Notes: generated from the sequence alone by a model not told the origin. A stretch of DNA of 64,000 nt from Lunatimonas salinarum (GCF_017811155.1 NZ_JACVCV010000012.1:114160-178159); one strand, 5' to 3'. Shown: positions 16,931 through 27,057, counted from the stretch's first letter. Made by a program: numbers and translations.

Positions 16931-19900
16931 ATGAAAAATTACCTAAAAAGCGTATTCATTCAGAAATTGTGGCACTTGGCGATGCTGACCATGATTTTAT
17001 CCGTGCCCATCGGCATGGCCCATGCAGTTGATCGAGCAGCGGAAGACGTCGTGGTCCGTGGCGTTGTAAAGGATGTGGGGGGAGTTCCCCTTCCCGGTGT
17101 AATTGTAGTTGCCTTGGGGACCAATATCGGAACCGTGACGGATGGCGACGGATCGTTCGCAATTACGGTACCTGATAATGCCACACTTTCCTTTTCCTTT
17201 ATCGGGTTTAAATCCCAGTCAGTGGTAGTCGGTAACCGGAGTGTCATTGACGTAGTCTTGGAAGAGGACCTTGCCAGCCTAGATGAGGTAGTTGTGGTCG
17301 GATACGGTACCCAAAAGAAGGCAAATCTGACCGGATCAGTGGCCACGCTTGCATCCGATGAAATCATCAAGCGCCCAGGTACCAACGTGGCCAACCTGCT
17401 GCAAGGAAAGGTGGCCGGCTTACAGGTGTCATCGCACTCCGGCAAGCCGGGATCCGAAAATAACACCCTACGGATTCGCGGGGTAGGTACATTCAGCGCG
17501 GCCGGCAGTGATCCGTTGGTATTGATCAATGGCATAGCGGGTGACATGACCAATTTAGATCCCAATGATATTGAGAACATCTCGGTGTTAAAGGATGCGG
17601 CTTCCAGTGCCATCTATGGTGCTAGGGCTGCAAATGGGGTAATCCTCATCACTACAAAGAAGGGACGATCCGGTGATTTGTACGTAGACATCCATAGCAA
17701 CGTACAAGTGCAGCAGGCGACCCGCCTCCCCAACCTGCTAAGCAATTCCGCGGACTATATGATGTATTGGAATCAGGGCAGGGAGCGCTCCGGTCAGGTG
17801 CCTTATTTCACCCAACAAGAGATCGATGCCTTTCGCAACAATCCGAATGACCCGGTAAACTACCCAAACTTTGACTGGATAGACCATTCGTTTCGTACGG
17901 CCGTTACCCACAACCAATCCATCAACATAGGAGGGGGCAACGAAAAGACGACATTCAACGTTTCCTTGGGTTATTTTGATCAGCCGGGTATTACCAGCTT
18001 GTACGAGTTCAAAAAGCTAAACTCACGGGTAGTGATTGAGTCTACCTTAAAGGACTGGATCAAAATCGGAGGGGATATCCAATTCGTCCAAAAGGATATT
18101 CAGCGCAGCAATTGGGACAACGGCGATGTCGATTACCAGATTCTTGCGATTTACGGCGCCGGTCCCAATTATACGCCTACCATGACGTTGCCGAATGGAG
18201 GCACCGGTCACGTGGCCAGGTACAGCTCGGCGATTGGAGAATGGACCGTTAGAAATCCGGATGCCCAGGATGCAAGTGGTGTTCAAACAGATATTCAATA
18301 CAACGTGCTGCCTCAATTTTATGCAGAGATCAAGCCGCATAAGAACCTGACATGGTTTTCAAAGGGAGCGATTTCATATGATACCCGGGCCTACAAAAAC
18401 CATGAAATTCCTGTCGATAATTATTTTTTCAAAGACGGTACTTATGCGCACAACAATTCCACTTGGCAGCTGGGAGTCAGGGAAAACTGGAGTACGCAGA
18501 TGCTGACGACTTTTTACTCCACGCTGAACTACCACAAGCTGTTTAATGAGGAACACGATTTGAATATTTTGGCAGGATACAACCAAGAGTATTTTCTGAG
18601 CCGTTCGCTGGGAGGATCCAAGGTGTTTTTCCCAACGGATGATTTGAAGGAACTGGATGCCGGTGCGCCGCTCAACCAAAGTACCAGTGGAAGCTCGGGA
18701 GAGTGGGCGATCCAATCGCTATTCTCCAGAGCCATGTACAATTTCCGGGGAAAATACCTGTTGGAGGCAAATCTGCGGTATGATGGTACGTCACGTATAG
18801 CCTCAGATACCCGATGGGGACTGTTTCCTTCGCTATCTGGTGGATGGCGTATTTCCCAAGAATCCTTTCTTCAGCAGAGCACCTGGCTGGATGACCTGAA
18901 GCTTCGGGCATCCTGGGGGCAGCTAGGAAACCAAAATGTGGGCCTTTATCCCTATCAGGAGGTATTGGCAACCACTTCGTATCCCTTTGCTACTGCCACG
19001 CCTGGCGCCATCATGAACCGCATGGTGGATCCTTCACTACGTTGGGAGACCACTACCATGACCGATATTGGTTTTGACCTGAGCATTAAAGAAGGGCGTC
19101 TGAATGTCACCTTCGACTGGTTCGACAAGGTCACGGACGATATCTTGTACAATATTCCCATTCCTGCGAGTGTAGGGCTTGGCTCTCCTACCGTTAACTT
19201 CGGTAAGATGAGAAATCGGGGCATTGACCTAGAGGTGGGATCCAGAGGAAGTGTTGGAGAGCTGAACTATAATTTCAGCTTGAATTTCTCTACCTATAAA
19301 AATGAAGTGTTGCGCATCTTAGCACCCATCTATGGAAATTATACCGTTCAAGAGGGGCTTCCGTTCAACTCACATTTTATGGTGGAGTGGACCGGTATAT
19401 TTCAGAATGAGCAGGAGATTGCAGATGGCCCTTTGCATCCGTTCAATCCCAAGCCTGGAGACCTAAAGTTTAAGGATCAGAACGGCGATGGCGTGATTAA
19501 TGCTGCAGACCGTGTGGTGATGCCGGGTGCTTACCCGGATTTCATCTATGGAAGTACCATCAACCTTTCGTGGAGAAATTTTGACCTGAACGCATTTTTT
19601 CAAGGCGTAGAGGGGCAGACTCAGAGCACACAGGGATTGGCTTGGGGATTGGTTCCCTATATCCAAGGCTCGCCTCCACCGGTGGATTTTATAAACAACA
19701 TGTGGACGGGAGAAGGATCTACCAACAGTCATCCGGCCATGTATATTTCCGGATACGGACCGGTCACGGGCACACGTAACTCTTATTGGCTATTGGATGC
19801 CTCATACTTGCGACTCAAGAACCTTATGATCGGTTACAATGTGCCCAAGGTGCTGGCCAACAAAATAGGACTGCAAAATGCCAGATTCTACGTATCGGGC

Positions 19901-20020
19901 GATAATCTACTGACGTTCACCAATTGGCCCGGTTCCGATCCGGAGCGAGCAGCCACTAACTGGTTTCAAGCCTATCCACAGATTACTTCCTACACCCTTG
20001 GCTTAAAAGTACGCCTCTAG
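16931..20020 (+). CDS. SusC/RagA-family TonB-linked outer-membrane transporter
   Basis: A 1029-residue outer-membrane importer that works with the adjacent SusD lipoprotein to take up oligosaccharides or peptides, powered by TonB. The layout is a signal peptide (about residues 1-33), a carboxypeptidase-regulatory-like domain (about 40-115), the junction 'LDEVVVVGYGTQKKANLTGSV', a plug domain with 'SVLKDAASSAIYGARAANG', then a 22-strand barrel ending 'YTLGLKVRL'. It has no N-terminal signalling (STN) domain, so it is not sensed through FecR/ECF. SusD follows after 34 bases. No glycoside hydrolase or sulfatase is adjacent, and therefore the substrate is unknown. Confidence 0.95.
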   Translation: MKNYLKSVFIQKLWHLAMLTMILSVPIGMAHAVDRAAEDVVVRGVVKDVGGVPLPGVIVVALGTNIGTVTDGDGSFAITVPDNATLSFSFIGFKSQSVVVGNRSVIDVVLEEDLASLDEVVVVGYGTQKKANLTGSVATLASDEIIKRPGTNVANLLQGKVAGLQVSSHSGKPGSENNTLRIRGVGTFSAAGSDPLVLINGIAGDMTNLDPNDIENISVLKDAASSAIYGARAANGVILITTKKGRSGDLYVDIHSNVQVQQATRLPNLLSNSADYMMYWNQGRERSGQVPYFTQQEIDAFRNNPNDPVNYPNFDWIDHSFRTAVTHNQSINIGGGNEKTTFNVSLGYFDQPGITSLYEFKKLNSRVVIESTLKDWIKIGGDIQFVQKDIQRSNWDNGDVDYQILAIYGAGPNYTPTMTLPNGGTGHVARYSSAIGEWTVRNPDAQDASGVQTDIQYNVLPQFYAEIKPHKNLTWFSKGAISYDTRAYKNHEIPVDNYFFKDGTYAHNNSTWQLGVRENWSTQMLTTFYSTLNYHKLFNEEHDLNILAGYNQEYFLSRSLGGSKVFFPTDDLKELDAGAPLNQSTSGSSGEWAIQSLFSRAMYNFRGKYLLEANLRYDGTSRIASDTRWGLFPSLSGGWRISQESFLQQSTWLDDLKLRASWGQLGNQNVGLYPYQEVLATTSYPFATATPGAIMNRMVDPSLRWETTTMTDIGFDLSIKEGRLNVTFDWFDKVTDDILYNIPIPASVGLGSPTVNFGKMRNRGIDLEVGSRGSVGELNYNFSLNFSTYKNEVLRILAPIYGNYTVQEGLPFNSHFMVEWTGIFQNEQEIADGPLHPFNPKPGDLKFKDQNGDGVINAADRVVMPGAYPDFIYGSTINLSWRNFDLNAFFQGVEGQTQSTQGLAWGLVPYIQGSPPPVDFINNMWTGEGSTNSHPAMYISGYGPVTGTRNSYWLLDASYLRLKNLMIGYNVPKVLANKIGLQNARFYVSGDNLLTFTNWPGSDPERAATNWFQAYPQITSYTLGLKVRL

Positions 20021-20054
20021 CCGGTCCTTTCTCTTCATTTTAAACGCAGAAAAC

Positions 20055-21590
20055 ATGGAATTTAATAATTATATCAAGGTATCCTGCAGGCTGATCGTGC
20101 TAATCTTTGCGTCAATGATTGGTCAGTCATGCGAGGAATTTCTAGAAAGAAATCCCACGACACAAATTTCAAGTCCCACCTTTTGGAAGAACCAAAAGGA
20201 TGCGGATTTGGCACTTGCCGGTGTATATTCCCGTCTCAATGTAAATACGTTCAATTACGAGGGTGTGTATTCGCTCGATATCATGGCGGGCGATGCGAAC
20301 GAGGGCGCACAGAGCTTAGGTGCAAGTTCTGTAGGATCCTTTGCACAGGGCAATATAGAAGCGGTTTCAGGGGGTCTGTTGGCCAATATTTACAACGAGT
20401 GCTACCGAGGCATTGGATCCTGTAATTTCTTCCTAGACAACATAGACCGGGTGGATATGCCCGAAAGTCTTCGAACAGTGTACAAGGCAGAGGTGCAGTT
20501 TCTCCGAGCGTTGTTTTACTTTAATTTAGTGGACTTTTACGGTGGCGTTCCCTTGTATACCAGGCCGGTAACCATAGAGGAAGCCTCTGTGCCGCAAAGC
20601 ACCAAGGAGCAGGTAATTCAGCAAGTAATCACTGACCTGGACTTTGCCATAGCCAATCTGCCAAATACGGACTATAGCAGCAGCGGCCATGCAGTGAAGG
20701 GATCCGCATTGGCATTGAAGAGTCGGGTATTGTTGTTTATGTCAGACTGGGCGGGGGCCGCGGCAGCTGCCAAGCAAGTGATGGATGAAGGGAAGTTCAG
20801 CTTGTTTGACAATTTTAAGACGATGTTCCTAGCCGAGGGCCAAAACAACAACCCGGAGATTATGTTCTCCACAAGGTACCTGAACCCGGACAACTCCAGT
20901 CAACAGGACATCCGGTTGCTCTGGCATGGCATCTGGAATCCCCGGGCAGAATTGAGAGATGCATTCGAGTGTGTTGATGGGTTGTCAATCAGCGAATCGC
21001 CGCTTTATGATCCGACTGATTGGAAAAAAAATCGGGATCCCAGGCTGTTGGAAACGATCCGGGCATTCACTGATCCGGCGGTGAAGGCCTCCGGTGAAGA
21101 GGTGCCCTTCGCATGGAACGGCATTTCCCAGACAGGCCTTTCTCCGGTCAAAGGTGGCAATGTCGAGACGCTCCCGATCGATTATGCTACCCGCAGTGAG
21201 CAGGATTGGGTGTTGTTGCGGTATGCCGAAGTGCTGCTAAATTATGCGGAAGCCATAAACGAGGCGCAGGGCCCGAATCAAAGTGTCTACGATGCGGTTA
21301 ATGAGGTTCGGGCAAGGCCTGGTGTAGAAATGCCCCCACTTCCTGCAGGTCTGACCCAAGAGCAAATGCGTGCCCGTATCCGCAATGAACGAAGGGTGGA
21401 ATTTGCCTTTGAGGGTATGCGCTACCGGGATATCAAAAGATGGCGTACCGCAGAAGCATACATCAATACGTTGGTAGAACCAGGATCGGGTATTAAGCGG
21501 GTATTTGACCCATCGAAGCATTACCTTTTTCCATTTCCTCAATCAGAAATTGATATCAATCCGAACTTGGTGCAAAACCCAGGGTATTGA
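20055..21590 (+). CDS. SusD/RagB-family nutrient-binding lipoprotein
   Basis: A 511-residue surface lipoprotein that forms the lid of the SusC channel. The lipobox cysteine is C26 in 'IGQSC', followed by 'EEFLERNPTTQISSPTFWKN', the usual SusD start. TPR-like helices follow ('EVQFLRALFYFNLVDFYGG' near residue 150). The C-terminal region has 'RNERRVEFAFEGMRYRDIKRW' and ends 'FPFPQSEIDINPNLVQNPGY', all diagnostic. It is the second gene of the susC-susD operon and ends at a hairpin terminator shared with the convergent AraC gene, the most likely local regulator. Confidence 0.95.
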   Translation: MEFNNYIKVSCRLIVLIFASMIGQSCEEFLERNPTTQISSPTFWKNQKDADLALAGVYSRLNVNTFNYEGVYSLDIMAGDANEGAQSLGASSVGSFAQGNIEAVSGGLLANIYNECYRGIGSCNFFLDNIDRVDMPESLRTVYKAEVQFLRALFYFNLVDFYGGVPLYTRPVTIEEASVPQSTKEQVIQQVITDLDFAIANLPNTDYSSSGHAVKGSALALKSRVLLFMSDWAGAAAAAKQVMDEGKFSLFDNFKTMFLAEGQNNNPEIMFSTRYLNPDNSSQQDIRLLWHGIWNPRAELRDAFECVDGLSISESPLYDPTDWKKNRDPRLLETIRAFTDPAVKASGEEVPFAWNGISQTGLSPVKGGNVETLPIDYATRSEQDWVLLRYAEVLLNYAEAINEAQGPNQSVYDAVNEVRARPGVEMPPLPAGLTQEQMRARIRNERRVEFAFEGMRYRDIKRWRTAEAYINTLVEPGSGIKRVFDPSKHYLFPFPQSEIDINPNLVQNPGY

Positions 21591-21601
21591 TGCCTCAAAA
21601 A

Positions 21602-21636
21602 GAAAGGCTGTCTCAACCGAGACAGCCGTTTCTTTT
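21602..21636. terminator. Bidirectional terminator between susD and the AraC gene
   Basis: The stem GGCTGTCTC/GAGACAGCC with loop AACC is flanked by an A-rich left side and a T-rich right side, so it can serve both convergent transcripts. Confidence 0.85.
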
Positions 21637-21659
21637 GTGTTCCGTCAATTTGGTTGAGT

Positions 21660-22520
21660 TTACCAATGCATTTTTCGAAACTCAGACGGTGTCACATGGG
21701 TGTGCTTTTTAAAAACCCTCGTGAAGTAGGAAGTATTTTTGATGCCCGCTTGTTCCATGATCTCTGCCTGGGATAAGTCGGTCGTAAGGAGTAGCGCTCT
21801 TGCCTTTTCAATCCGCATGGCGATGATGTATTCATTTGGACACATGCCAAATACTGACTTGAAAGTTCGGGAAAAATGGTCGGTAGAAAGACAGGCCATT
21901 GCAGCCAGGTTTTCAACCGATATTTCCCTCTCCAGATTGGTTCGGATATATTGTATGATTGGCTGAAGTTTATACCGAAACAACTTGGTCGGCGAAACGG
22001 TATTCTCCACCTGAATAAAGTTTGATAACAGTTGCCCCATCAGGGAGGTGGTTTCCAAATGATGTTTCAGTGATTCATAACAAACAGGTTCCTCACACCA
22101 AGGTTTGCTTTGGTAAACCTCTGGGTCATGGTGCGGAATTTCCCGGTTGGGATTGATGTCTTTGAGCCGATTAAATATGCATTTCATAAAGTCGGATGCG
22201 TCAATTTCGGAATGGCATCCCATAATGTTAAATAGGTCTAGGCCATCCTTTAGGGTAAGGACAAAATGGACATAGATCATTTGAAGGCCTGGCTGAAAAA
22301 AGTAGGAGCAGGTAGTGAAGCTAGGGATCAGGTACATGCGGCTTTCACGGAGTTCTCGTGTGCCGTCACCTGTCAGCAGCTCTCCGTTGCCGTTTAGTAC
22401 CAAATACATCCGGGAAAATGGACTGGTCACCTTCTGAAAGGATGCTGGTTTTTGAAAATGGTTTGTGCCTACATGCTTAAGCTTGAACTGCAAGGAACTA
22501 CCAATCTTTTCGGAATACAT
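21660..22520 (-). CDS. AraC-family transcriptional regulator
   Basis: A 286-residue regulator. The N-terminal half (about residues 1-150) is a beta-rich cupin-like ligand-binding region ('MYLVLNGNGELLTGDGTRE'). The C-terminal part (about 185-286) holds two helix-turn-helix motifs: 'SVENLAAMACLSTDHFSRTFK' spans the first and 'SQAEIMEQAGIKNTSYFTRVFKKHT' the second, with the typical end 'TPSEFRKMHW'. It is convergent with susCD and a candidate activator of it. The ligand is unknown. Confidence 0.92.
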   Translation of the reverse strand: MYSEKIGSSLQFKLKHVGTNHFQKPASFQKVTSPFSRMYLVLNGNGELLTGDGTRELRESRMYLIPSFTTCSYFFQPGLQMIYVHFVLTLKDGLDLFNIMGCHSEIDASDFMKCIFNRLKDINPNREIPHHDPEVYQSKPWCEEPVCYESLKHHLETTSLMGQLLSNFIQVENTVSPTKLFRYKLQPIIQYIRTNLEREISVENLAAMACLSTDHFSRTFKSVFGMCPNEYIIAMRIEKARALLLTTDLSQAEIMEQAGIKNTSYFTRVFKKHTHVTPSEFRKMHW

Positions 22521-22671
22521 AAACGATTCGGTTGGATGGTTGAAAGATTATTCTGTGTAATTGTTAACCTTAAAAATAAAGAATAATCTTTGTTTGACAT
22601 ATACCGATTATGTAATTAAAAGAATTAATTTAGCAATAGAAAGATGATCTAAAAGTATGGTGTTTGCTGCT

Positions 22672-23136
22672 CTAGTCTTTCAATTCATACCACTCAATAT
22701 CCTTTAGGGGCACTCGTCGGAAATTAACGCCTTTATTTGCTTCCTCGGGGGCATAGTAGGTAGATAGGTAATCCAAGATAACCGCTTCTTGGCTTCCCAG
22801 CTCCCAAAGATTTTGGGTTTGCTGCATCCAGCGAATCATCTTTTCCCATCCTGCCCTATCTGCACGGTTTTGGATGATCAATTGAGCGGAATGGCAGGCA
22901 GTGCAGTGTGCGATCACTAAGCGCAACCCATCTCCCGCCAATAGCCCAGTGCCAACGTGCACACCGTCTACGACGCGGTCTTCAATCTGATCCAAGGGAA
23001 TGGGAGCGTCGGCTGCTATATACTCCTCTTGGTTGGATACGGGTGACTGGATTAGAAAGTATCCGACCAAAACCATCAGTAAAATGGTAAATCCTATTAG
23101 GATAGATTGAAATTTCCGGTGCATTTGTCTTCTCAT
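22672..23136 (-). CDS. Monoheme cytochrome c subunit of a sulfite dehydrogenase
   Basis: A 154-residue exported cytochrome c with an N-terminal membrane anchor (about residues 10-30) and one heme-binding motif C78-T-A-C81-H82. A possible axial methionine is in 'WEKMIRWMQQ'. It starts three bases after the molybdoenzyme gene, so it is almost certainly its electron-accepting partner, as in SorAB sulfite dehydrogenases. The pair would oxidise sulfite to sulfate in the periplasm and pass electrons to the respiratory chain. The assignment as SorB-like rests on this context and the heme motif. Confidence 0.85.
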   Translation of the reverse strand: MRRQMHRKFQSILIGFTILLMVLVGYFLIQSPVSNQEEYIAADAPIPLDQIEDRVVDGVHVGTGLLAGDGLRLVIAHCTACHSAQLIIQNRADRAGWEKMIRWMQQTQNLWELGSQEAVILDYLSTYYAPEEANKGVNFRRVPLKDIEWYELKD

Positions 23137-23139
23137 GGG

Positions 23140-24369
23140 TTAGGAAACTTTTACAGCGATGCGGTGACAGGCATTGTTGAGGTATCCTTTTGGGTTCCAT
23201 CCCGGAGTCAGCATGGGTTGGGTTTTACCGGAATTGTCTGTTGCCCTAGCCCATACTTCGTAATATCCCTTTTTGGGAAAGCTTACGGTAGCATTGAAGT
23301 GCTGCCAGGCGAACCGGTTGGCCGCTTTCTCCAGTTGGCAAGGGTACCAAGTGGCACCGAAGTCAACGGAGTATTCTACTTTGGTAATGCTGTTCTCACC
23401 GGTCCATGCGTGGCCACGAATGCCAAGCGAATTCTTTTCTGGGATGATGGCGCCGGATTTCGGGTAGGTAAGCAGGGATTTTACCGGCATCTTTTCAATG
23501 ATACACATGTTTTCGTTGGGCACATCGTCTCCCGGCTGCACAGGTTCACAAGGGATGGAGTAGGAGGGTGCTGCCATTTTTTCGCCATCGTGCACCCGGT
23601 CACGTACGGATAGGGCGGTTAGCCATTTGCCCGATACCGAAGCTGGAAAGCCTGAAGCGATAAGACGGAGTGGATGTCCATGCACCAACGGGATGTCCTT
23701 TCCATTCATCTGATAGGCAATGAGGGTCTCATTCTCCATGGCTTTTGCAATGGGGATACCACGAGAGATGACCTCTTTGTTGGTGTCCCGGCTCAAGTGC
23801 AGGTCTGCGGAGTGGTAGCCAACATATACCGCATTGGCATTTATCCCCACGTCCAAGAGTAGATCTTTGAGGCGAAAACCCGTCCATTCGGCACACGAAA
23901 CGGCACCCACCTCCCATTGGTTGCCCTCTGCGGGGGGGTAGTATTCGGCACGACCATTTCCTCCACACTCAAGCACGAGTTGATACGTGTATTGGGCAAA
24001 TTGACGTTTTAGTGCTGCCAGGCTATAGGTCTTTTCTTGATTTGCAGACTCACCTTTGACTGTCAGGGTCCAACTATCCAGGTCTATCTTTTCCGGTATC
24101 AGCCCGTTGTTTCTAATAAACATTTTGTCCGCGGGAGTGATGCGGTCATCCAGAAGATGGGCGGGTGATTCCACGTTCCAGGGCTGATTGTTCCGAACGA
24201 TGAGATCTTTGTGCTTGCCGAATAGCGTCTGCGGGTCATTTACAATACCCAATGGGATGTAACCTGATGGAAGTGCATAGACAATATCAGCCCCAATCAG
24301 CGCGGCCATAGATCCTAGACTGGCCTTTTTGAGAAATGCCCGTCTATCTCGGGAGTTGGGTTGGTTCAT
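23140..24369 (-). CDS. Molybdopterin-dependent sulfite oxidase/dehydrogenase, Tat-exported
   Basis: A 409-residue molybdoenzyme of the sulfite oxidase family. A Tat signal with twin arginines, 'DRRAFLKKASLG', lies at residues 8-19. The oxidoreductase molybdopterin domain follows, with the molybdenum-ligating cysteine C135 in 'LECGGNGR', and a C-terminal Mo-co dimerisation domain begins near residue 290. It has no heme domain of its own; the adjacent cytochrome c takes the electrons. Sulfite can arise from sulfonate or sulfonolipid breakdown. Nitrate-reductase-like activity cannot be excluded but 'SorA-like' fits best. The rest of the Moco pathway is outside the window. Confidence 0.9.
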   Translation of the reverse strand: MNQPNSRDRRAFLKKASLGSMAALIGADIVYALPSGYIPLGIVNDPQTLFGKHKDLIVRNNQPWNVESPAHLLDDRITPADKMFIRNNGLIPEKIDLDSWTLTVKGESANQEKTYSLAALKRQFAQYTYQLVLECGGNGRAEYYPPAEGNQWEVGAVSCAEWTGFRLKDLLLDVGINANAVYVGYHSADLHLSRDTNKEVISRGIPIAKAMENETLIAYQMNGKDIPLVHGHPLRLIASGFPASVSGKWLTALSVRDRVHDGEKMAAPSYSIPCEPVQPGDDVPNENMCIIEKMPVKSLLTYPKSGAIIPEKNSLGIRGHAWTGENSITKVEYSVDFGATWYPCQLEKAANRFAWQHFNATVSFPKKGYYEVWARATDNSGKTQPMLTPGWNPKGYLNNACHRIAVKVS

Positions 24370-24473
24370 TTTAGTGATCGTTATGTCAGCTATTAGGTTT
24401 TCAAATTAGGATTTTTTTCCATCTCTATCAACGACAAGTCAGCGGTTGGGTAAGGGTGCGCGGTTAAGCCCTG

Positions 24474-25172
24474 TTAACTTACCTGAAAATAGGCGTCCAA
24501 TTCCCGTTCCATCTCGGATTTCTCCCGTAAATCTTTGAGGATTTTGCCCTTTTCCAGTAGGACGATGCGGTCACATATTTCGGTGACGTGGTTGAGATCA
24601 TGGCTGGAGATCAGGAAGGTAATGTTTTGTGTTTCCTTTTCAGCTAAAATTAGCTTTTTGAGCCTAATCTGAGAGCTGGGATCGAGGTTTTGAAAGGGTT
24701 CATCCAGCATCACGGCTTCGGGGTTTCCCATCATTGCGGCCGCTATTCCAACTTTTTTCTGGTTACCTTTGGAGAGATCCCGGATGAATTTTTTCTTTTG
24801 CACCACTTCGCCGTTAAACAGATCTGCGAACTTTTCCATGTGATCCCTTAAGTCCTCCTTGGAAAGGCGGTAAATCTTTCGAAGCGCTTCAAAGTACTCG
24901 TCAGGGGTAAGGTAAGAGAGCAGCATATGCTCATCAAGAAAGGCTCCGATCTTGTATTTCCAATTTTCCGTTTGTGCGACTACTTCGCCGTCTATCGTGA
25001 CCTCTCCTTCCGTGGCCCGCACGAGATCCAGGATGATTCTGAAAAAGGTGGTCTTTCCGGCCCCATTATTCCCTACCAGCCCAAAGCATTCGGATTTGGG
25101 GATGATTAGCGTCGGGATATCTAACACCGTAGCATCTTTGTAGGCCTTTTTCAGTGCATTTACTTGAATCAT
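24474..25172 (-). CDS. ABC transporter ATPase partnering a DUF5687 permease
   Basis: A 232-residue ABC ATPase with Walker A 'GNNGAGKTT' at residues 34-42, signature 'LSKGNQKKV' near 133, Walker B 'AVMLDEPF' near 157 and the switch histidine in 'ISSHD'. It belongs to the group of ABC-2-type export ATPases. Its ATG overlaps the permease stop by four bases (25169-25172), showing coupled translation. In Bacteroidota such pairs are common exporters of unknown substrate. Confidence 0.9.
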   Translation of the reverse strand: MIQVNALKKAYKDATVLDIPTLIIPKSECFGLVGNNGAGKTTFFRIILDLVRATEGEVTIDGEVVAQTENWKYKIGAFLDEHMLLSYLTPDEYFEALRKIYRLSKEDLRDHMEKFADLFNGEVVQKKKFIRDLSKGNQKKVGIAAAMMGNPEAVMLDEPFQNLDPSSQIRLKKLILAEKETQNITFLISSHDLNHVTEICDRIVLLEKGKILKDLREKSEMERELDAYFQVS

Positions 25173-26656
25173 AGTTCCTGTCTAAATGATGATGAAATTT
25201 CGTAGCGGTTTTGCGATGCTTTTCGGATCGAGATTTGGGACAACTGGGGAAACGCCAAGATACCCATAATACCACAAACGCCGAGTGCCAAAAGACCCAG
25301 GTAATCCCCTCCGAAGTAGGCAACAGGCACAAATATCAGGTAGGGTGCCAATACCATGGGTACGATCATCAGAAATTGGGCGATACCTACCCCTTCGTAG
25401 TTGAACATGGCCCCCTTATTCAAATCCATCGGTTTGGGTTTCCAAAGTGCGAAGTAAACCACCAAGTGGATAGTGATCCCCAAGTTAAATAGAAAAGTGG
25501 CTAGGTGAATCCACAGAATATCCCACCCAAAATAGACATAAGGTACGGACAACAGAAAACAAATACAGGAAATGCCGACGAACAGTAAATACTTGCCTTT
25601 GATAAGTGACTCCAATCCATTGGGCTGATGTAAGAAAAAATCAAAAAACGCCGAGTTCCAGCTAAGAAAAAGCTGTCCGTACTGCAACATAAAGATACCG
25701 GTAATAAACATCCCCACAAAGATGAATAGGTAGGAAAAGCCCTCTTCTGACGTGTAGGCGGGGTTGATATAGAAGATCAATCCATATAAGAGGAAAAAGA
25801 CACAAAGCGTTAGGTAGGTTCGGCTTTTTTTATGTCGGAGGATCAGTTTCCATTCTAAATCGGCCATTTCACCTGCGAGTCCAAATCTAGATAAGAAACC
25901 CAGCGAACCACTCTGAATCTGTAACGAGTCCGGTTCGGACAGGTCCTCGAGGTAGGCATTTTGTCGGTAATAGGCAAAGCAAAGGAAATAACTGCAAACC
26001 AGCACCACCCCTAGCAGTACTACGGGAACCGCATGTTCCAGTGCAAAGGTAAAGACCGGTTCAAAAAAGGATCCTAGGTCAAACCAACCCATGTAGGCCC
26101 CGGCAGATCCAAGTAACATAATGCCGGCCAATACAAATACGACCAAAAAGCTGTCTTCAAACCGCTGCTTAAACCAAAGCATCATCCAATGGATAGTCCA
26201 ACTGGTAAACAGGACAGATCCCAGCCAAACGGTTGCTGCTAGGGAACCGTAAACAGGGAGAATTTCCATCACGGTAAATGGCCCAAACAGTAAGAGGGGG
26301 ATCAGGGTTAAGGGCGAAATGAAAGACGATAGGAGTAGATAGTGGATGATCCTCGATCGGGGAATGGGCAAATGGAGGTACTGTTCCAGCGAAAAGACCG
26401 GTAACTGTTGGATAAAATAGCGGAAGATAATCTCAAATATGAAATAATAGACCAGGTAGCTGTTTAAAAACTCGGTGTTAGACGGAGGGGCAAAAAGGGA
26501 TGCAATCAGGTATTTTAGCGCTACCCCTAACAGAATCAGATAGGCAACCAGCAAAATACCCAAAAGACCAATAAAAATTCCAATGGCGATACTTCTGGCG
26601 AAGGATGTGGATCGGATCCGCTTGCGGAATTCGAGTTGGATAAATAGGTTGGTCAT
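25169..26656 (-). CDS. DUF5687-family ABC transporter permease
   Basis: A 495-residue integral membrane protein with about eleven or twelve hydrophobic segments spread through the chain, beginning with 'LEFRKRIRSTSFARSIAIG' and ending with a cytoplasmic tail. The pattern, and the immediately downstream ATPase, fit the DUF5687 ABC-2-type permeases found in Bacteroidota. It is predicted to export a lipid or small molecule. The operon holds only these two genes. The first ATG follows an AT-rich leader containing a short CCTCC/GGAGG repeat. Confidence 0.85.
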   Translation of the reverse strand: MTNLFIQLEFRKRIRSTSFARSIAIGIFIGLLGILLVAYLILLGVALKYLIASLFAPPSNTEFLNSYLVYYFIFEIIFRYFIQQLPVFSLEQYLHLPIPRSRIIHYLLLSSFISPLTLIPLLLFGPFTVMEILPVYGSLAATVWLGSVLFTSWTIHWMMLWFKQRFEDSFLVVFVLAGIMLLGSAGAYMGWFDLGSFFEPVFTFALEHAVPVVLLGVVLVCSYFLCFAYYRQNAYLEDLSEPDSLQIQSGSLGFLSRFGLAGEMADLEWKLILRHKKSRTYLTLCVFFLLYGLIFYINPAYTSEEGFSYLFIFVGMFITGIFMLQYGQLFLSWNSAFFDFFLHQPNGLESLIKGKYLLFVGISCICFLLSVPYVYFGWDILWIHLATFLFNLGITIHLVVYFALWKPKPMDLNKGAMFNYEGVGIAQFLMIVPMVLAPYLIFVPVAYFGGDYLGLLALGVCGIMGILAFPQLSQISIRKASQNRYEISSSFRQEL

Positions 26657-27057
26657 GAAGTGGGTAAATTGACGATCTCACCTCCACAGGCGGAGGCTTG
26701 TTATTGAATGGCTCAAATTAATAAAAAAATTGGCCTTGTCGTAATTTTGACGGACTCAATCGTAGATTTTTAGGCCGATACCATTCCTGATCACAGAGAA
26801 TAAGAGTAAAGAGAATGGAAAGCACTGATGTATAAAAAGCGCAAATGGCAGCATCTGACATAAATAAGGCAAGGTCTTTAGGCATAAAAACAAACTCACT
26901 TTTTTTCAATTACTAAAGACCGGGAAAAACGCTAATTCTGAGGATAGGTAAGTTCTTGTCACCACACACATTAAATACGTTACTTTTAGAGGTGCTTCAT
27001 TTTTTTAGCAAATCATGGAAATAGGTCTGCTATGTCTACCTCAATCAATTGCAAAAA
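26657..27057. other. Intergenic stretch between the DUF5687 operon and the ppx remnant
   Basis: About 400 bases. One 63-codon minus-strand reading frame (26909-26718) has no ribosome-binding site or family resemblance and was not called. I see no RNA gene here. Confidence 0.5.

Noticed and set aside
26681..26696. CCTCC/GGAGG hairpin upstream of the DUF5687 permease as a terminator or riboswitch
   Set aside because: The stem is only five base pairs, with no T-run on either strand.
26718..26909. A 63-codon minus-strand reading frame between the DUF5687 operon and the ppx remnant
   Set aside because: No family resemblance, no ribosome-binding site and low-complexity hydrophobic content; it is probably chance.
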